Part shown: positions 13,060-26,523 of the stretch, piece by piece | Position numbering within the stretch: position 1 is the stretch's first letter | Layout: the number at the start of each line of letters is the position of its first letter | Origin: Sindora glabra | Taxonomy: Eukaryota; Streptophyta; Magnoliopsida; Fabales; Fabaceae | Direction of reading: 5' to 3' | Length of the DNA: 64,000 nucleotides | NCBI GenBank assembly: GCA_020226215.1 | Contig: CM035235.1 | Coordinates: 50,559,511 to 50,623,510, forward strand | Program-made: the position numbers and the translations under genes | The notes under the pieces: generated by a model | Databases searched by the model: none | Seen by the model: the letters and a program-made list of their open reading frames with translations, nothing else | What the model was told of the DNA's origin: nothing

Positions 13060-13730
13060 AAAATAACAGGTTAGCAATATAACCAACATTTATTTGGATG
13101 TAGTGGCTTTTTTAAATTATTGAGAAAATTAAAGTGATAGGTTATTAATATAATTAACATCTATTTAAAATCAATAATATTTTTAAAATTATATAAAAAC
13201 TCAACACATTGGTTTTTTATTAAATTGATGTTAAAATGTATGTATTTAAGTGTTCCTCGAAAAACAAAAAAAATATATGATGTCAATTTTTTATATAATT
13301 GATGTCAAAAGAAAATTGCAAAAGTTTATGAGAAAATATCAAACTTTTAACACATCAATTTTAAACTTAATTAATGACTAAAGTTATAGCATTTATGAGA
13401 TTTGGGAAAACATGAAAGCTTAAGACATTGATTCTATACATAACTATCATCTAAATGCATTTCAAGTATCTCACTAGGGAAATATAAAATGTTTACATGT
13501 CAAATTTGGATGTAAATGACATCTAATAGTATGGCAACCATTAGCTTACTTAGAAAAGGATAATATGCAAAGGCATTTCAAGTAACTCGTTAGAGAAATA
13601 TAAAGTGTTTGTACATTGATTTTGGATGTAACTAACATTAGTATTGCAACTGCTAATTTACTTAAAAAAGGATGATATATAAAACATTGGTTCGTAAAAT
13701 AATCGATATCTAAAGTTATAAGAACGATGG
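13060..13730. repeat. Subterminal repeat cluster of the CACTA-like element
   Basis: Variants of a roughly 30-bp palindromic word occur at about 13202, 13279, 13340, 13425, 13495, 13610 and 13684. In each, an ACATTGGTTT-like half is followed by an AATTGATGTC-like half. More copies follow at 14400-14620. Such clusters are binding sites for CACTA transposases. Confidence 0.55.
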
Positions 13731-15679
13731 CCCTTTTGTATTATGAATGAAGTACATCTTATATTTTTTTCTCATTATCACTTTCACTCTCCTTTTTATT
13801 TATTTTCAAGCTTAATTTTTATCTTCATCCAACTTCCTTTGGAAAACTCTAGATTTCATTCCATCTTCTACCACACATTAGTGAAATACCAATACTTTTT
13901 AATTAATACTAATCATAAAGTAAATGCCCTGCTCTTGGCTACAATTTCTTTTGTTGTTTCTATTCATCTTTTCCATTTTTTTATTTTTTGTGCAAGTTTT
14001 CTTAAGAAATTTTTGTTTATGTTTTTTTTATATAACTTTTAAGGTTATATTAGAGTTTTATATGTTTCGTTAAATGTTACAGTGAAGACTACAGTCAGGT
14101 AAATAAAATTAAAAATAGAAAAAAGTGAAAAAAATCCTAAAAATAACTACTTTTTATGATTATGGAAGGGGCATAATGCATTTAGTGTTAAGCATTTAGC
14201 ATTTTGCAAATTAATAGATCACAAAAAATTATATGAAATTAACATAAAATTCATTTCAAATAAATTACTGAGCATGAAGTTATAGCATTTCAAAGTTTTT
14301 AACTTAAAATATACATTTTTAGTTGAATGCTAAATTTATTCAATTTATATTGTAAATATTCTAGCATAGAAGTAAAAAACTATTATAAAAAATATTTTCA
14401 AACATTTTATATCAATTTTTTACTAAAAATTAATATAAAATGTAAAAAATTGAAAAGAAAGTATGTTAGTTTTTTAACTAAAAAATTAATGTTATTTTAG
14501 TTTCTTATGTCAGTTTGTATAACCAACGCCATAAAATATTTACAATAATGCTTAGTAAAGCGTTAGCATAAAATCAATTAAAAATTGACATAAAATCTAT
14601 TAAACACTTGATGTCTATCAACAATTTTGTAGGAATAATATTTATATATCATTTAATATGAGTATACACTCTGTTACTACCATTATGAAATGAATTAATA
14701 TTCCTAGAATCCTTAAAATAAGAAAAATTATAAAGGAAATAGGGTGTACTTGATCACATAATCAATTATGGATAGGTAGAGATAATTCTCGAATTTTCAT
14801 AATTAATTATATAATAGATTATAGTCTAGCAAAGACCTCATAATCAATTTTATAATAAATTGTGTGAATAACACTTTCAAATTTTTATAGAACTTTCACT
14901 GTTTATATGTGAGAAATTTGCCCATCACCTATCCTTCATGAAATAATACACAATCCAAAAATCAAAATTCATAAAAATAACTTTATATATATTAAATTCA
15001 ATAAAAATTTCATATTAAATATCATTTTAACCCATTATTCCTTAAATTCTGCAAATAGATAGAAAATCTAACCTAAATTATTCTAAATATTTCAAATATA
15101 TATACAATTGGTTAGAATGCTTACTTATAGCTATTAGAGGAGGCAATAGGTAGCAAAGATGGTGAATTCTCGATCTTTAGATATAAAAAATAAGAAGTTT
15201 TAGGCTAAGATTCCCAAAACCATTTTTTTTAAAAACCAAAACTCTCATATCCAAATAAATTAATATTTTTGAATCATTCAACACCTAAGTAAATAAAGTA
15301 GAAAAGAATTTAATAGGATTGAGGTATAGAAATTGCTATCATTTTTAGATTTGACAATATGAGAAGATAAGGGAAGTGTATTAATTCATCTTTATTAGAA
15401 TGCGAGAGAGAAGACAAATGTTGAAAAATTTAAGAAGAATAAAATAGTGGTTGAAATAGAGAAAATAAAAAAGGGAAAATAGGCTTATGGACAAAATGTG
15501 AAAAAAGGCTCCTAAAGTCTTATGCTCACTCATAATTCACTCTTAATCATATCTAACCTTAAAACACTTCCCCTTATTGAATTATTAGTTATTTCATGCA
15601 AATTTTTTTTAATTTACAACTTTATTATAATTATTTAATTATGTCCATATAAAACACTTTAATTTTGATTAGTGTAACA

Positions 15680-17649
15680 TAATATAAAGGAATAAGCATT
15701 CTTCTAAATAGCAACATCAATTTTTCCCTAAATGGCAATCCTTACTATAATAATATTTTAAGCATCATTCAAAAAGATTAAGTTTATACAAAGTATGTAA
15801 TTACTTGAATTAAGTTTTTCTCACTTTATGTTTGTTTTTATTTTTGTTGTAGACATTTGTGGGTCTAGCAAGTTTATTATCGTTATTTTGTCATTATTAT
15901 AATTATCACTACTTCTTTTCACATGAGTGATATTGCTTGAGGATCATAACTTTATTATGTATTTTGGAGTGTAAGAAATATTATCTAGTGGCAAATAAAT
16001 CATTAATTAGAAATCTTATGGTACATAATGAATCAAGCAATTATGTGTGGAGGAAAGGTTTAGAAATTCAACTTTGAAGCCAGTAATGGTGTGAGGGTAA
16101 CTAAGGATATTTGAAATAGAGAAATGTTTAGCACTAAATTACTATAAATAGAACAAAGCTAAATAGGAATATGTGGCTATGTATTATCTATACAATCCAA
16201 TATAAAACTATGATAGTTTCTTAATTGATCTTGCTACCTTTTGGCCAACTAGTACTGTTTGTATTATGATAGTTTACTTATAGGTTGATGAGGTTTGGTC
16301 GTAATATCACTGAAATTATGCCTTACATTATATAGACACACTAGACTACTTAATAGCCTTAACTTAATAATTACTAAAATATATCTTATGTCCTTATTCT
16401 TATAGGATACAGTTAAGACTTTTTCTACTTTTTTTAAAAGAGTGAGCAAGAGCATTAATCTTTTATAATGATTTTTCTAGAACTCATATATGCTTTAATG
16501 ACATATGTGGGGAATAAATTTTTTTGTTGAATTACTGAAAATAATATTAGTAATACTAAGAAAGTAGGAAGAAAATAATTATTTGAATTGTATTATTAGA
16601 AATATATATGCTCAAGCTTAATGATAAGAGTCTTTCCACATATTATATCATTCGAAGCCTTAAAAGCAAGCTTCTTCTCTAAATATTGACTTAGGAAACT
16701 ACTAAAGAACCTTTAATTTTGGATATTCAAGATAAACACTCTTTTTATGCTTAAAGGGACTTTTTTTTACTTTCCTATTAGTGTTAGCTAATTGATTTAT
16801 CCATATTATTCTTCTTTTTTATTTTTTATTAGAATTGTTACTTGTATCATTGTTAGTTGAGTTTTTTCTATTTTGATTTGCTAGGTCTTAATCTTTTTTT
16901 AGCCTTCTAAATTTATTTGGGTTTTTAATATTGTTTGTTTGAAAATTTATAAAGTGATTAAATTTATCTTAAAATGCTGCACTATAAAATTTGGCAACAA
17001 TTATTTAGTGTTTCTTTTTAAACCTTGATATCCTTTCTCAGCTTTGAGTTGTCCTTTATCTAATGATAGGTCTATGGTAGAATCTCTAAAATCAATATGA
17101 AATATGTTGCTCCCACACATGGTGAACACAACTTATACTAACATAACATCATCCATTTGCTTTCACACTTATATAGTTAAAGCTACCATCTAACAAGTGA
17201 ATATTTTTATAATTTCTTATCTTAATAGAAATCATAAAACTAATTAAAGTGAAATTAGCAAATAAAAGCAATGTCACATCAAGAGAATATAAGCTTTATA
17301 GAAAACAAAACTTAATTTAGGCCTAAGCTTTATAATCTTAAATTAAGCAAAAAGCAAGATAAAAAAAATGAATAGAGGTAAAGATATTATCACAAATAAG
17401 AAAGTTCATATAACCTTTACTTTTTACTATGGTTGTTAAATAAACCCATCTAATTCATCCATAGGTTAAGCTTTACGAAGTGGACCCAATCTAATCTACA
17501 AAAATTGCAAACTTCCTAAATAGGTGTTCAAAAGCTAAAGTTCATAAACTATGTAAGACTCAAACTCGCGAATTGGGTTCATTGACTTTAACTTTTAAAA
17601 AAAAATAAGTTTAAATATTTGAAAATAACTTTAAACTTAAAATAATAGT
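15680..17649. other. Intergenic DNA, no gene recognised
   Basis: No protein domain, RNA gene or bounded repeat was recognised. The 63-codon minus-strand frame at 16264-16455 has no recognisable feature. The composition resembles the decayed Gypsy sequence that follows. Confidence 0.4.
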
Positions 17650-18739
17650 TGTAAACTAAAAAATTCATATGTTTAATGCATTTCTAATCCATACCGATAA
17701 TGTAAGACTAAATAAACTATAAAATCCTTAAGAGCAAATCTAAGGATTGTAGTCAATTACCAAGGGCTTATAAATAATTTTAGATACTTGTAGTCAACTT
17801 TAGGTATCTAGCAAGCAGTTTTAAATGCTCATAGTAAACTATATAATCAACTACTAGCATCCAAAAAGTAACTCTTAGCCTTATAGTCCATTATATAATT
17901 AACTATGCCTACTCAAAATACATGTTTTGGAGCATAGTTAATTACTATATGGGAACTTACAAATTATTCGAAAATAACATTATTCGTCTACCCAAAATAA
18001 AGCCTTTAATGCATTTATTATCTAACCAATTTTTACCAAATTATAAATCCAAGCAAACATCACTTCATTAAAGCCAAATTCATCACCAAAATAAGTAATT
18101 ACAACAAATCAACATGATATTTTCACATTTGAACTTATATTCAAAAGAACTTTAAAATATGTAGCTTAAAAACTTAAATCTCTTGAAATATATTAAATAA
18201 GGCTACATTACTTACTTACTTAACATGGAGAAGGATCATAAAAGATAGATTTAATGATCATTGATTAAGTGAACGATTTCAAAGGGGTTGAAAATTTCCT
18301 TGCTTAATTGAAGAATAGAAAGGAATATGTTGAAGAAGTTAAGAAAAATGAAGAGAGTTGTAAGGGATAGTTTGAGAAATTTGGGGAAAATTAAAGAGTA
18401 TAACTAGTTTTAGATCTAAAAATGAGAAATAGTAATAGGGACATTTTTTAAAATACTTTCTCAATTTCCTCTATACTCACATATTCACTAATAATGAATT
18501 GAAACCTTAAAATTTTTTATTATTTTCATTTTTCCTTATTTATTTCTTATAAAACCACTATTCTAAAAGTCTCTAAAACATTAAATTTTTATTTTACTTA
18601 GCATTTCATTGATATTTATTCATCAAAACTTTTATTTTATTTGCATAAAATTCATTTTAAACAAGGAGATTTAATCATTCTAATTATTCTCATGACAAAA
18701 TAAAATTTTAAATTTCTATATTCTAAAAAAGGCGCAACA
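17650..18739 (-). repeat. 3' LTR of the decayed Gypsy element
   Basis: Colinear with 26524-27626; for example CTTATAGTCCATTATAT occurs at about 17880 and 26763. The upper boundary is set by the TG at 18739 next to the purine tract. The lower boundary is approximate. Confidence 0.7.
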
Positions 18740-18742
18740 ATA

Positions 18743-18753
18743 CTTCCCTCTTC
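18743..18753 (-). other. Polypurine tract of the Gypsy element
   Basis: On the minus strand GAAGAGGGAAG lies just before the LTR start, following a run of T, as is usual for Tekay-like elements. Confidence 0.65.
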
Positions 18754-21700
18754 AAAAAAAATTATTCTCGAATTCTTAAAGCTTTCCTTATCCTAATAGT
18801 ATTATGGAAGTATAATGAAGTTAAACCCGTTACTTACTAAATAGTTAAGGGTATTTTTGTCATGTATCTAACTTCAATTCTTATGTAGTCTCTTTCACTT
18901 AATGACATTTCTAATAAACCTTCACAAATAGAACTTCATTGGACCTTAGCTTTAAAAATCAATGATCCAAAATCTTAATCAAATCATTTCATTCTAGAAT
19001 TTATATGAGAAGACATCATTGACATAAGGACTTTATACATTAAGTTTCTATTTAAACACTAAATCTTAAGGCTTATTCTTTATTTACTCACTTCTAATGA
19101 TAAAGCTACCTTCTTTCAATTTCCTTTTAGTAAAAAATTTTAAGATTCCTATTCAATTGATAAACTTACTCCCTTCCTTCCAACTTATGTTTCCTTTTCA
19201 TTCCCATACAAAGTTATGAGTTTGACTCATACATATTAAGTGATCACCTTTATTATCCATCTAAAAGGTATTAAGTTAGATTCCACTTAGCATAAACAAT
19301 TTTGATAATATTATTTACTATGTTCTTATACAAAACCTGCTTGGGTTTGCTTTTATGTTCCTATTATCCTCACTATATAGGTTTTCAAATTTATATGATA
19401 CTATTCATTTTCAAGTTTAAACCATAAATTAATTAAAAGGTTTAGAAAAATTCCTAATTAAGGAAATTACTTATCCTCCAATTATCTTTTGGGTAAGGTT
19501 TAATAGAGAATTCAAAGAATATTTTCTTTAACAATTATAGAACATATTATTGCTCTTTTATCTGTTTGCCTTCAATTTAGCCATATAAGTAATAAAACCA
19601 CCTACTCTTTATTCTCTCTTGGATGTCAACAACTAATTTCCATAATATTAGGGCCTTATGGAAGCACCTTTAGTCTCTGTTTTACCAAATTTATCCTACT
19701 TTAATAAATAGATCTCTTAATTAATAGTTATACCCTTAAATTTAGCAAATCGAGGGTTGTAACTATCTGACATTAAAAATTACTTAAGGTTTGTTACCAT
19801 ATTAAAATGTAGATAAACTTGCTAGCCAAAATATAGTTTTCACTTAATAATGTTTTACGACACCTTCTTATGCACTATCTTTGACCTTATACTTTAGAAT
19901 AAATCTATACTACACACATAAAGGTTCAATCACTGAAACATTTATGAAATCTTTGCAACAAACAACATAAATACCTTATACAAATACAAGGTCAATCGTA
20001 AGTCATATATCTTATTATTAAGGTTATTTATGTACTAGAACTTAGTGGCTCGAAATAAGTGAAATTATTATTCAAGGATTAACATACAACAGTTCAACAT
20101 GATCTTACCACTTCTTATAGCCCTCATATTTTCACTTATATAAATAATGGCTTTTGCAACACTATATCTAACTTAAAATTAATTATAGTAATATTCAAAA
20201 TCCTAATAATATCAATATTAACATCAACCTTTATGATAATACCAATGATAGTATTAACAATGGAAATAACAATGTTACCTATGTTAATACATATGATAAT
20301 AGTAATAGTACTAATAACAACAACAACATTAATAATATTTGTAACATAGTAGAGTAATGTAAACAAAGCAAATAAACAAACTTCTAAATTAATCATCCAA
20401 TAAGATGACATAGATATTCCAAATTATGACATACAAAAAGTTAGTTAAAATCATAATTTTGTATAAAACACTAAATGCTTGCCTAAGGTCTTACTTGTAA
20501 ACATGTTCTTTAACAAATGCTATCTCTACCACCCAATCATCTCTTAAATTTCTAATTTTTTTTCTTTAACCTAGGTTATTATAGTGAACTGCTCAATTAT
20601 TCAATTTAAAATCATTTCTAGTATTATTAAAGAAATTAAACCTCAATGGTTAGGTGTTATCAAATTAACAACCTTACATCATTATTTTACAATTCTTAAT
20701 TTCAACTTAATTATTTTAAATACACTTCTCTCATTGCATGCCTAAAACTTATCCTTTAAAAGATACTCTATTAGGTGTCGATTACTTTTAACATTTCCTC
20801 TTAATTTCAAAGTTTCACTCAATCAAAAGGTTCTCATATCAATCATATTAATCTATAGTTATAGGAACTGGAAGTTCAAGGTTAACTATAAGAACACTTT
20901 AATACTTGCTACTTTGCTAATCACACTAAAACTATCTTTGGATTCCTAATGATCTTATTTTTATGCCTTCCTAGTCTTATTCCATTTTGTACATCCTCTT
21001 CCCATTAATTACACTTAACCATTACTTATTGGATATCGACATTTAACCAATGGATTTTTATTTTTTATCCTTTTATCGATAAATTTGCAATATAACCTTT
21101 ATTTTTTCAATCCACCTAAGTTAACTAATTCCACATGCAATTTATACACTTTAGCTTGTGATATAGAAGATTTGTTCCCTTTACGTTGATAATTTGTTAA
21201 CTATACTATTATGTAATCTATCTTAAGGTTTACTTTTCATACTTGCACTATTTTCTAATGACTCTTAAACATGTTACCTAATTGTTTTCTAGTAAAATTT
21301 TCATCAGTAATTTCTTAATCGTAACATTTATTAATCTTCTGAGGATTCTGGTTTTTTATGTGTTAATTCTCACATTTTTTCAACCTATGGTTACTAACTC
21401 ATTTATATTGTACTTCCAACTTCGAATTTTTGCTTATTATTGTGTTGTAATGATTATTTAATTCTCTAGTTCTTAACTATTCATCTTTTTAGTTCATGCA
21501 AAGTTAGGTTTTACACACTTATAAAACAAGAAATCTCTAAGCTATTGTAATCAAATTAGTCTATTATTTCTTGAATTTAAATTTACTTATTCATGTTTGG
21601 CTCTTAGGTTCTAGGCCCTTATGAACTTAATCTTTCTCTTATGAACATTTCAAATCAATTATCCTTTAACCTTAGTTTTAATAAAGTTCTTAAACTCTTT

Positions 21701-23164
21701 TAAAAGTTTAAATTTATATCTTTATACACTCTTAGACATACATTAGCTATACCTAAATTTAGGTCATACATTTAGTGTTGATTTAATTGCATATCTGGTT
21801 AGGTAATTAAATTTCACTCCTTCAACAACATAAGCTTATAGATCTGGCACTAATGTTAATAAATTTCTAACTTTTTCAACTACTATGTCCCTCTAGAAAA
21901 TGTGCTTTCTAAAACTATACAATTAGTTAGATTATGCCATTATAGTGTCCTTGTATTTCTTATGGAAACTCCTGAGGGTTAACTCGATCATTCTTATTTA
22001 CATATTGTATTTTCTTAAATATCCCTAAATCACAACTAGATGGATAAGTTGTTAAACTTACATTTATAATCTTCAGTATTCACCTTTTGGTAAACCCCTA
22101 GGTTATATTTCCTACTCTGAACATTTAAGGATCAAACATTTAGGATGTATGGGAGGCATGCCATAACACCTAGCTCATTCACACATGCATATTGTAAAAA
22201 AAAACTTATAAGATTTACAAGCTCTCACTTTACCACATGCTAACATGGTTTTAAAGGATTTAATTCGTGCCTTTACATATAGTTATGAAGGTTATTACCT
22301 ATGTTACCTTCTATTCCAATGCCTAGCTTTTCTTATCAACTCGAAAACAAAATATATGAAAACTTAATTATTAAGATGCTAGATGTCATTACTCTATATA
22401 ACTCGAGGATAACTTTTTTTATGCCAACCAAGTTTACATGATTAATTTAGAAATCTACTATAATTGCTTATAAATTGGATCATAAGTTTTCTAAACTTAA
22501 GTTATAATTTATCTTTATAATATTCCAATGCCACGAGTATTTAAGTATTATGCTACTACCATGTGATAAAGGTCATCAAAATGTTAGTATACATATAATT
22601 ATATGTATGGGCAAACATATTCATTATTTATCTAACAACCTATTTGTTATTTCATTTTAATCATGTTTATAACTTAAACCACTAGTCTTCATTTATTAAG
22701 GCATTACAATAGCTTTAAGAAAAAATGACACTCACCTTAGTCATCTTTAGTTGCTCATGGTTGAAAGTGGCTTGTGGAGATTTTGGCATATAAAGGTCAT
22801 TAACAAGTCCACATATGCTTCCCTTCAATAATTATCGATTTATTATTAGGAACTCATGCTTTTACACTACTTACCTAGACAATTGAAGACATTTATACTA
22901 TGGTTTCAAATAACATGCACGTACTTAAACCTTATACCATACTTTGATATTACCTTTATCATGACCTATCCTAGGATAAGTGACTAGCATAGGGAGTTAT
23001 TTCATATGACAACCTATTAATTTTTCTTAAATACATCTAAGTTCATTTATCACATCGATTATGCTTTTTTTAAAAAAAATAATATACAATTTTTGAAAAC
23101 TTATTGTGGAATCCATGTAATAGGTTCCTTTATACATAATTATTTAACTATATCTAAGATATAT
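18754..23164 (-). pseudogene. Decayed internal region of the Gypsy element, distal part
   Basis: By position this should hold the end of the polyprotein (RT, RNase H, integrase). I find no intact motif on either strand, only stop-rich sequence. A 91-codon frame at 20136-20411 is isoleucine-rich low-complexity sequence (AATAAT and AACAAC runs on the + strand) and is not a gene. Confidence 0.45.
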
Positions 23165-25760
23165 TGTCATAACCTTAACTTGATCATGATTGGCATAGAA
23201 CCCCTTTTTTTATTTCCACTAGCCTAATCCTAATTAATTAACTTGATCCTAAATAACAAATACCATGCAATTATAAAGAAAGTGACACTTTAGAAAGAAA
23301 ACATTCATCGAGGTTTCCACAAAAGATGATAAATTAATCTAAACATCTCCTCTACCTATATTTATAACAAAACAAGGCCTAAAACATTCTATGTACAAGA
23401 ATTATACTATCATACTACTATTAATGAGCTCTTATAGAATCTAACTTTGAGGAGGTAGAAGTTGAGGCTCAACTATAAATTTATAAAATAAATCATGAAG
23501 GAGTGAATTCCTAACTCAATAAAAGAATAATCTATAAGAATAATAACATTTTATATTGACTTACCATTAGTGAGTTCCCATAGAATCTAGTTCCAAGAAA
23601 GTAGAAGTGGAGGTTTAACCTAGGAATTTGTAAAATAAATCACGAATAAGTGAGTTTGAGACTTAGTGAGTGAATGATCTATAAAAATAATATTTCATAT
23701 TAATTTACCTATTGATTATTTTCTTTTAACCATTTATATCATATTTAAGCATATTAGAAACTAAGAGCCAATGATAATAAGGTTAATATATAATCATTTC
23801 ATTTTCAATATCTCAAATAAGAATACTTAAGGATAACTACAATCAAGTCATGTCTTATTTGGAAAAATAAATAATAGATGATTCTGTCAGTCTCATACCT
23901 TTTATAAACTTTCTATTCTTATCTTTCTAAGGTCTGCCTTATACCTTTTACAAACATATTATAAGGAATTTTTCATCCGACATTCACAATATCACCCCTA
24001 TCACATTTTTCATCTTTAATATTATTTGTGGCATGATTTATAATATAATTTAAATACTAGAGCTTAAACTTTATTAAATGCAATCATAATTCAATTTCAA
24101 TATACATCATAATACATATCAGTATCATCATATCCTTTTACCTACCTTTAAGCATTCACACAATCCATAAAATGCTCCTCAATACATTTCATTTCATAAA
24201 TAATGCAATAAGTTCATTTGAACCTATATTATATCGTACAATATCTAATTTCTCATCTCATCAATTTTTCAATCATGTACTTGTCTTATAATTATTATAA
24301 ACAACTTTATCTTTAATGCTTAAAGGTTAAACACCCCAAGTGGTACTATTATAAATCATGAAAATACAAAATAGATTGAGTATAGTGGATTATAAGGTCA
24401 CTATAGTTATGACCCTTGAGTGATGTTTTAGGGAGAATTTAAAAATTATGAATATATTATTTATGAAACTTATTTTATATGAAAGTAGATTCAATTAGCT
24501 TCTTATAAACTACTTATTCACCTAAATTAGTTAAAATTTGAAAGTGTTACACCTTTTAGAAGATAAACATAAAAAGTCCATTTTCAAAATCTTGAATTTT
24601 TTTAATCTCTATCTACTATTTTAATGATATCTTAAAAATATGTAAGATAATGAGTTGAAACTAATTTCATTTAAAAGTTGACTTAATTATCTTTAAAATG
24701 ATAGGTAATTTGTTTAAAACGAACATAAGATAAATGACTTATGCCCTTTGAAATTTGACATAAAATTCTGCAATTAATGAATCGATTGACAAATTGATTC
24801 ATCTGTTCAGTTTCACTTCTAACCTCTTGGAATTAATTGGTTACTTAATTTTGAAGCCTAGTTTCACCTTAGGATCTTTAAAATCAATTAATCACTCAAT
24901 TTGCACATGAAAATCGTAAGATTTTTTATGAAAATTTCACTGTTCACTCAATAAAAAATGCCCTTTAAACATATATTTACACACTAAATCTTGATAAAAT
25001 CATCAATACATTTATTTAATGTCTTATATCACTATTTCTCATCATTTATTACTCTTACCATATCAAATCAAACATGATCAAGCAAAATCACAAAATAACC
25101 TATATTTCACCATATAACCACAAAATCTATAAATTTAGATAGATTATCTATTCACTTTATATGAAAGATGATGCTAGAAAGCTAGTTTAATAATCTTTTA
25201 AATCTAATCACATCAAAATTCATGGGTTCTAGAGTTAGGACTTAGAATATCCAACAAAATTAAATAAACTTCAAACCCTTCGTCAACTAAGAAGAATTAG
25301 GAGGAATTCTTGATGAAAGTAATATTCTTACCTTAATTAAATGAAGAAATCAAGAAGAATGGAGGTTCTCCTTACTTGATTTATAGAGTAAAGTAGAGAT
25401 TATATAGAAAGAGTTAAGAGAGATTGAGAAATGGGGAAACGAAAGAGGGATTACAGCTTGAGGGCTAAAATGGAAAAAATAAGGCATCAAGAGCATTTTT
25501 GAAATTTTTTTCCTAAACCTCTTTCATACTCACATATTCACTTATATTGATACAAAACTTTGTATTTCATAATTCCAATAAGTTTTCCTTTACCAAATTT
25601 TTCACCAAATTTATATTCTTATATTTTTAATTTAATTAACTTTATTTTTTTCATATTTCTCATATAAAATTTCTAACTTAACTAAATTTACTAGTTATCT
25701 TAACCATTTTTTCTCATAAAATAAATTTCTAATGTATTAATAATTAAAAAGGATGTAACA
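23165..25760 (-). repeat. Nested long LTR, probably solo, 2.6 kb
   Basis: The segment starts TGTCATAACC and ends GGATGTAACA. It is flanked by TATAT on the left and TATAC on the right, which fits a 5-bp target duplication with one change. It is related along its length to the split LTR at 9184-15679. It lies inside the internal region of the Gypsy element, so it inserted later. No internal coding sequence or second copy adjoins it, which suggests recombination between two LTRs. Confidence 0.65.
23422..23709. repeat. Two-copy tandem duplication of about 146 bp inside the nested LTR
   Basis: Copy 1 runs 23422-23567 and copy 2 23568-23709. Both begin TNNTGAG and contain a block like TTTNTAAAATAAATCA..GAA followed by TCTATAANAATAAT. 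The related LTR at 9184 shows one matching unit near 9585-9640. Confidence 0.8.
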
Positions 25761-26523
25761 TATACCTTACCACTATAGATCTCGTGCAGTACCACTTTTG
25801 ATCCATTTGGCAATAGTTGGGTACCTAAAGGATAAAATTTTCGAAGAAAAGAAAATGAACAACATAGAGAAAAAGAAAAGTGAATTTTCATGAAACTCAG
25901 TAAATAAGCATTAATCAATAAGGAGATTTATTATTAAAAACTAACATTTAGGAATTTTATCCAAAGAAATTGCTATATTCTTATACTTGTGCTAATAAAG
26001 GGGAAATTTCTATGAACTGCCTATCTAATAGATAATCTAATAAGCACATATATTTTTAGATTCCACATAAGGAGTATTATTATTAAACCTTATGCTTAAC
26101 CACATTCATTAAATACTTATATGATAACATTACATGAAATTTTCATTGATAACCTATTTACTTGTAATTATTTGCACTCATTGGTGCCATAATCCAAATG
26201 AACACAGTTATCCATATTATATTTGCACTCATTGATGCCATAATCCAAAGCCACATTTTCCCCCATCACACTTTATTATAACATAAATCATATCTAATCT
26301 ATTTCTTATGTTAAAGCTCAAGTAACAATCATTATTTTTTTATCATAACAATACTTTACGTTAATACATAGCTGTATAGCTCATTTCATTTTATAAATAG
26401 CATGATAATTTCATTCATATCACATATTATATATCATAATACCTTTAGGTTTCATTTTAGGGCCATACATTAAGTGTTTAACTTATTATTATCCCATACT
26501 ATCTTAACCTAGTGTCTAAGAAT
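25761..26523 (-). other. Decayed internal region of the Gypsy element, next to the 5' LTR
   Basis: No coding sequence is supported. A short direct repeat of about 29 bp occurs at 26170 and 26221 (period 51 bp, shared core TTTGCACTCATTGNTGCC). The last dozen bases before 26524 loosely match the complement of an initiator-tRNA-Met primer site. Confidence 0.45.

Larger units (their letters stand above)
10315..14634. mobile_element. Non-autonomous CACTA (En/Spm)-like transposon, about 4.3 kb
   Basis: The left end reads TGCTACAAGAAAAAAAGG. The right end, read inward on the other strand, begins TCCTACAAAATTG. Both resemble the CACTACAAGAAA ends of plant CACTA elements with the first bases mutated. 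Inside the right end (13060-13730 and 14390-14634) a word of the form ACATTGGTTTT..AAATTGATGT recurs many times on both strands, as in CACTA subterminal arrays. No transposase was found; the 99-codon frame at 13743-14042 is hydrophobic low-complexity sequence. The element sits exactly in the gap of a Gypsy LTR. A matching 3-bp target duplication is not clear. Confidence 0.6.
9184..15679 (-). repeat. Long Gypsy-type LTR split by a CACTA-like insertion
   Basis: The left part (9184-10314) begins TGTCACAACC and matches in order the first half of the LTR at 23165-25760; for instance, the segment at about 9585-9640 matches about 23600-23645. The right part (14635-15679) matches its second half, with shared landmarks near 14870 and 24945, and ends GTGTAACA. 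The gap is filled by the element at 10315-14634. Orientation is inferred from the related LTR. No second LTR or internal coding region is seen nearby, so it may be a solo LTR. Clear flanking duplications are not visible. Confidence 0.6.

Noticed and set aside
13743..14042. 99-codon + strand frame inside the CACTA-like element
   Set aside because: Phe/Leu/His-rich translation of T-rich DNA, with no transposase motif.
20136..20411. 91-codon minus-strand frame rich in Ile and Val
   Set aside because: It is the translation of AAT/AAC-type simple sequence in the decayed Gypsy interior.
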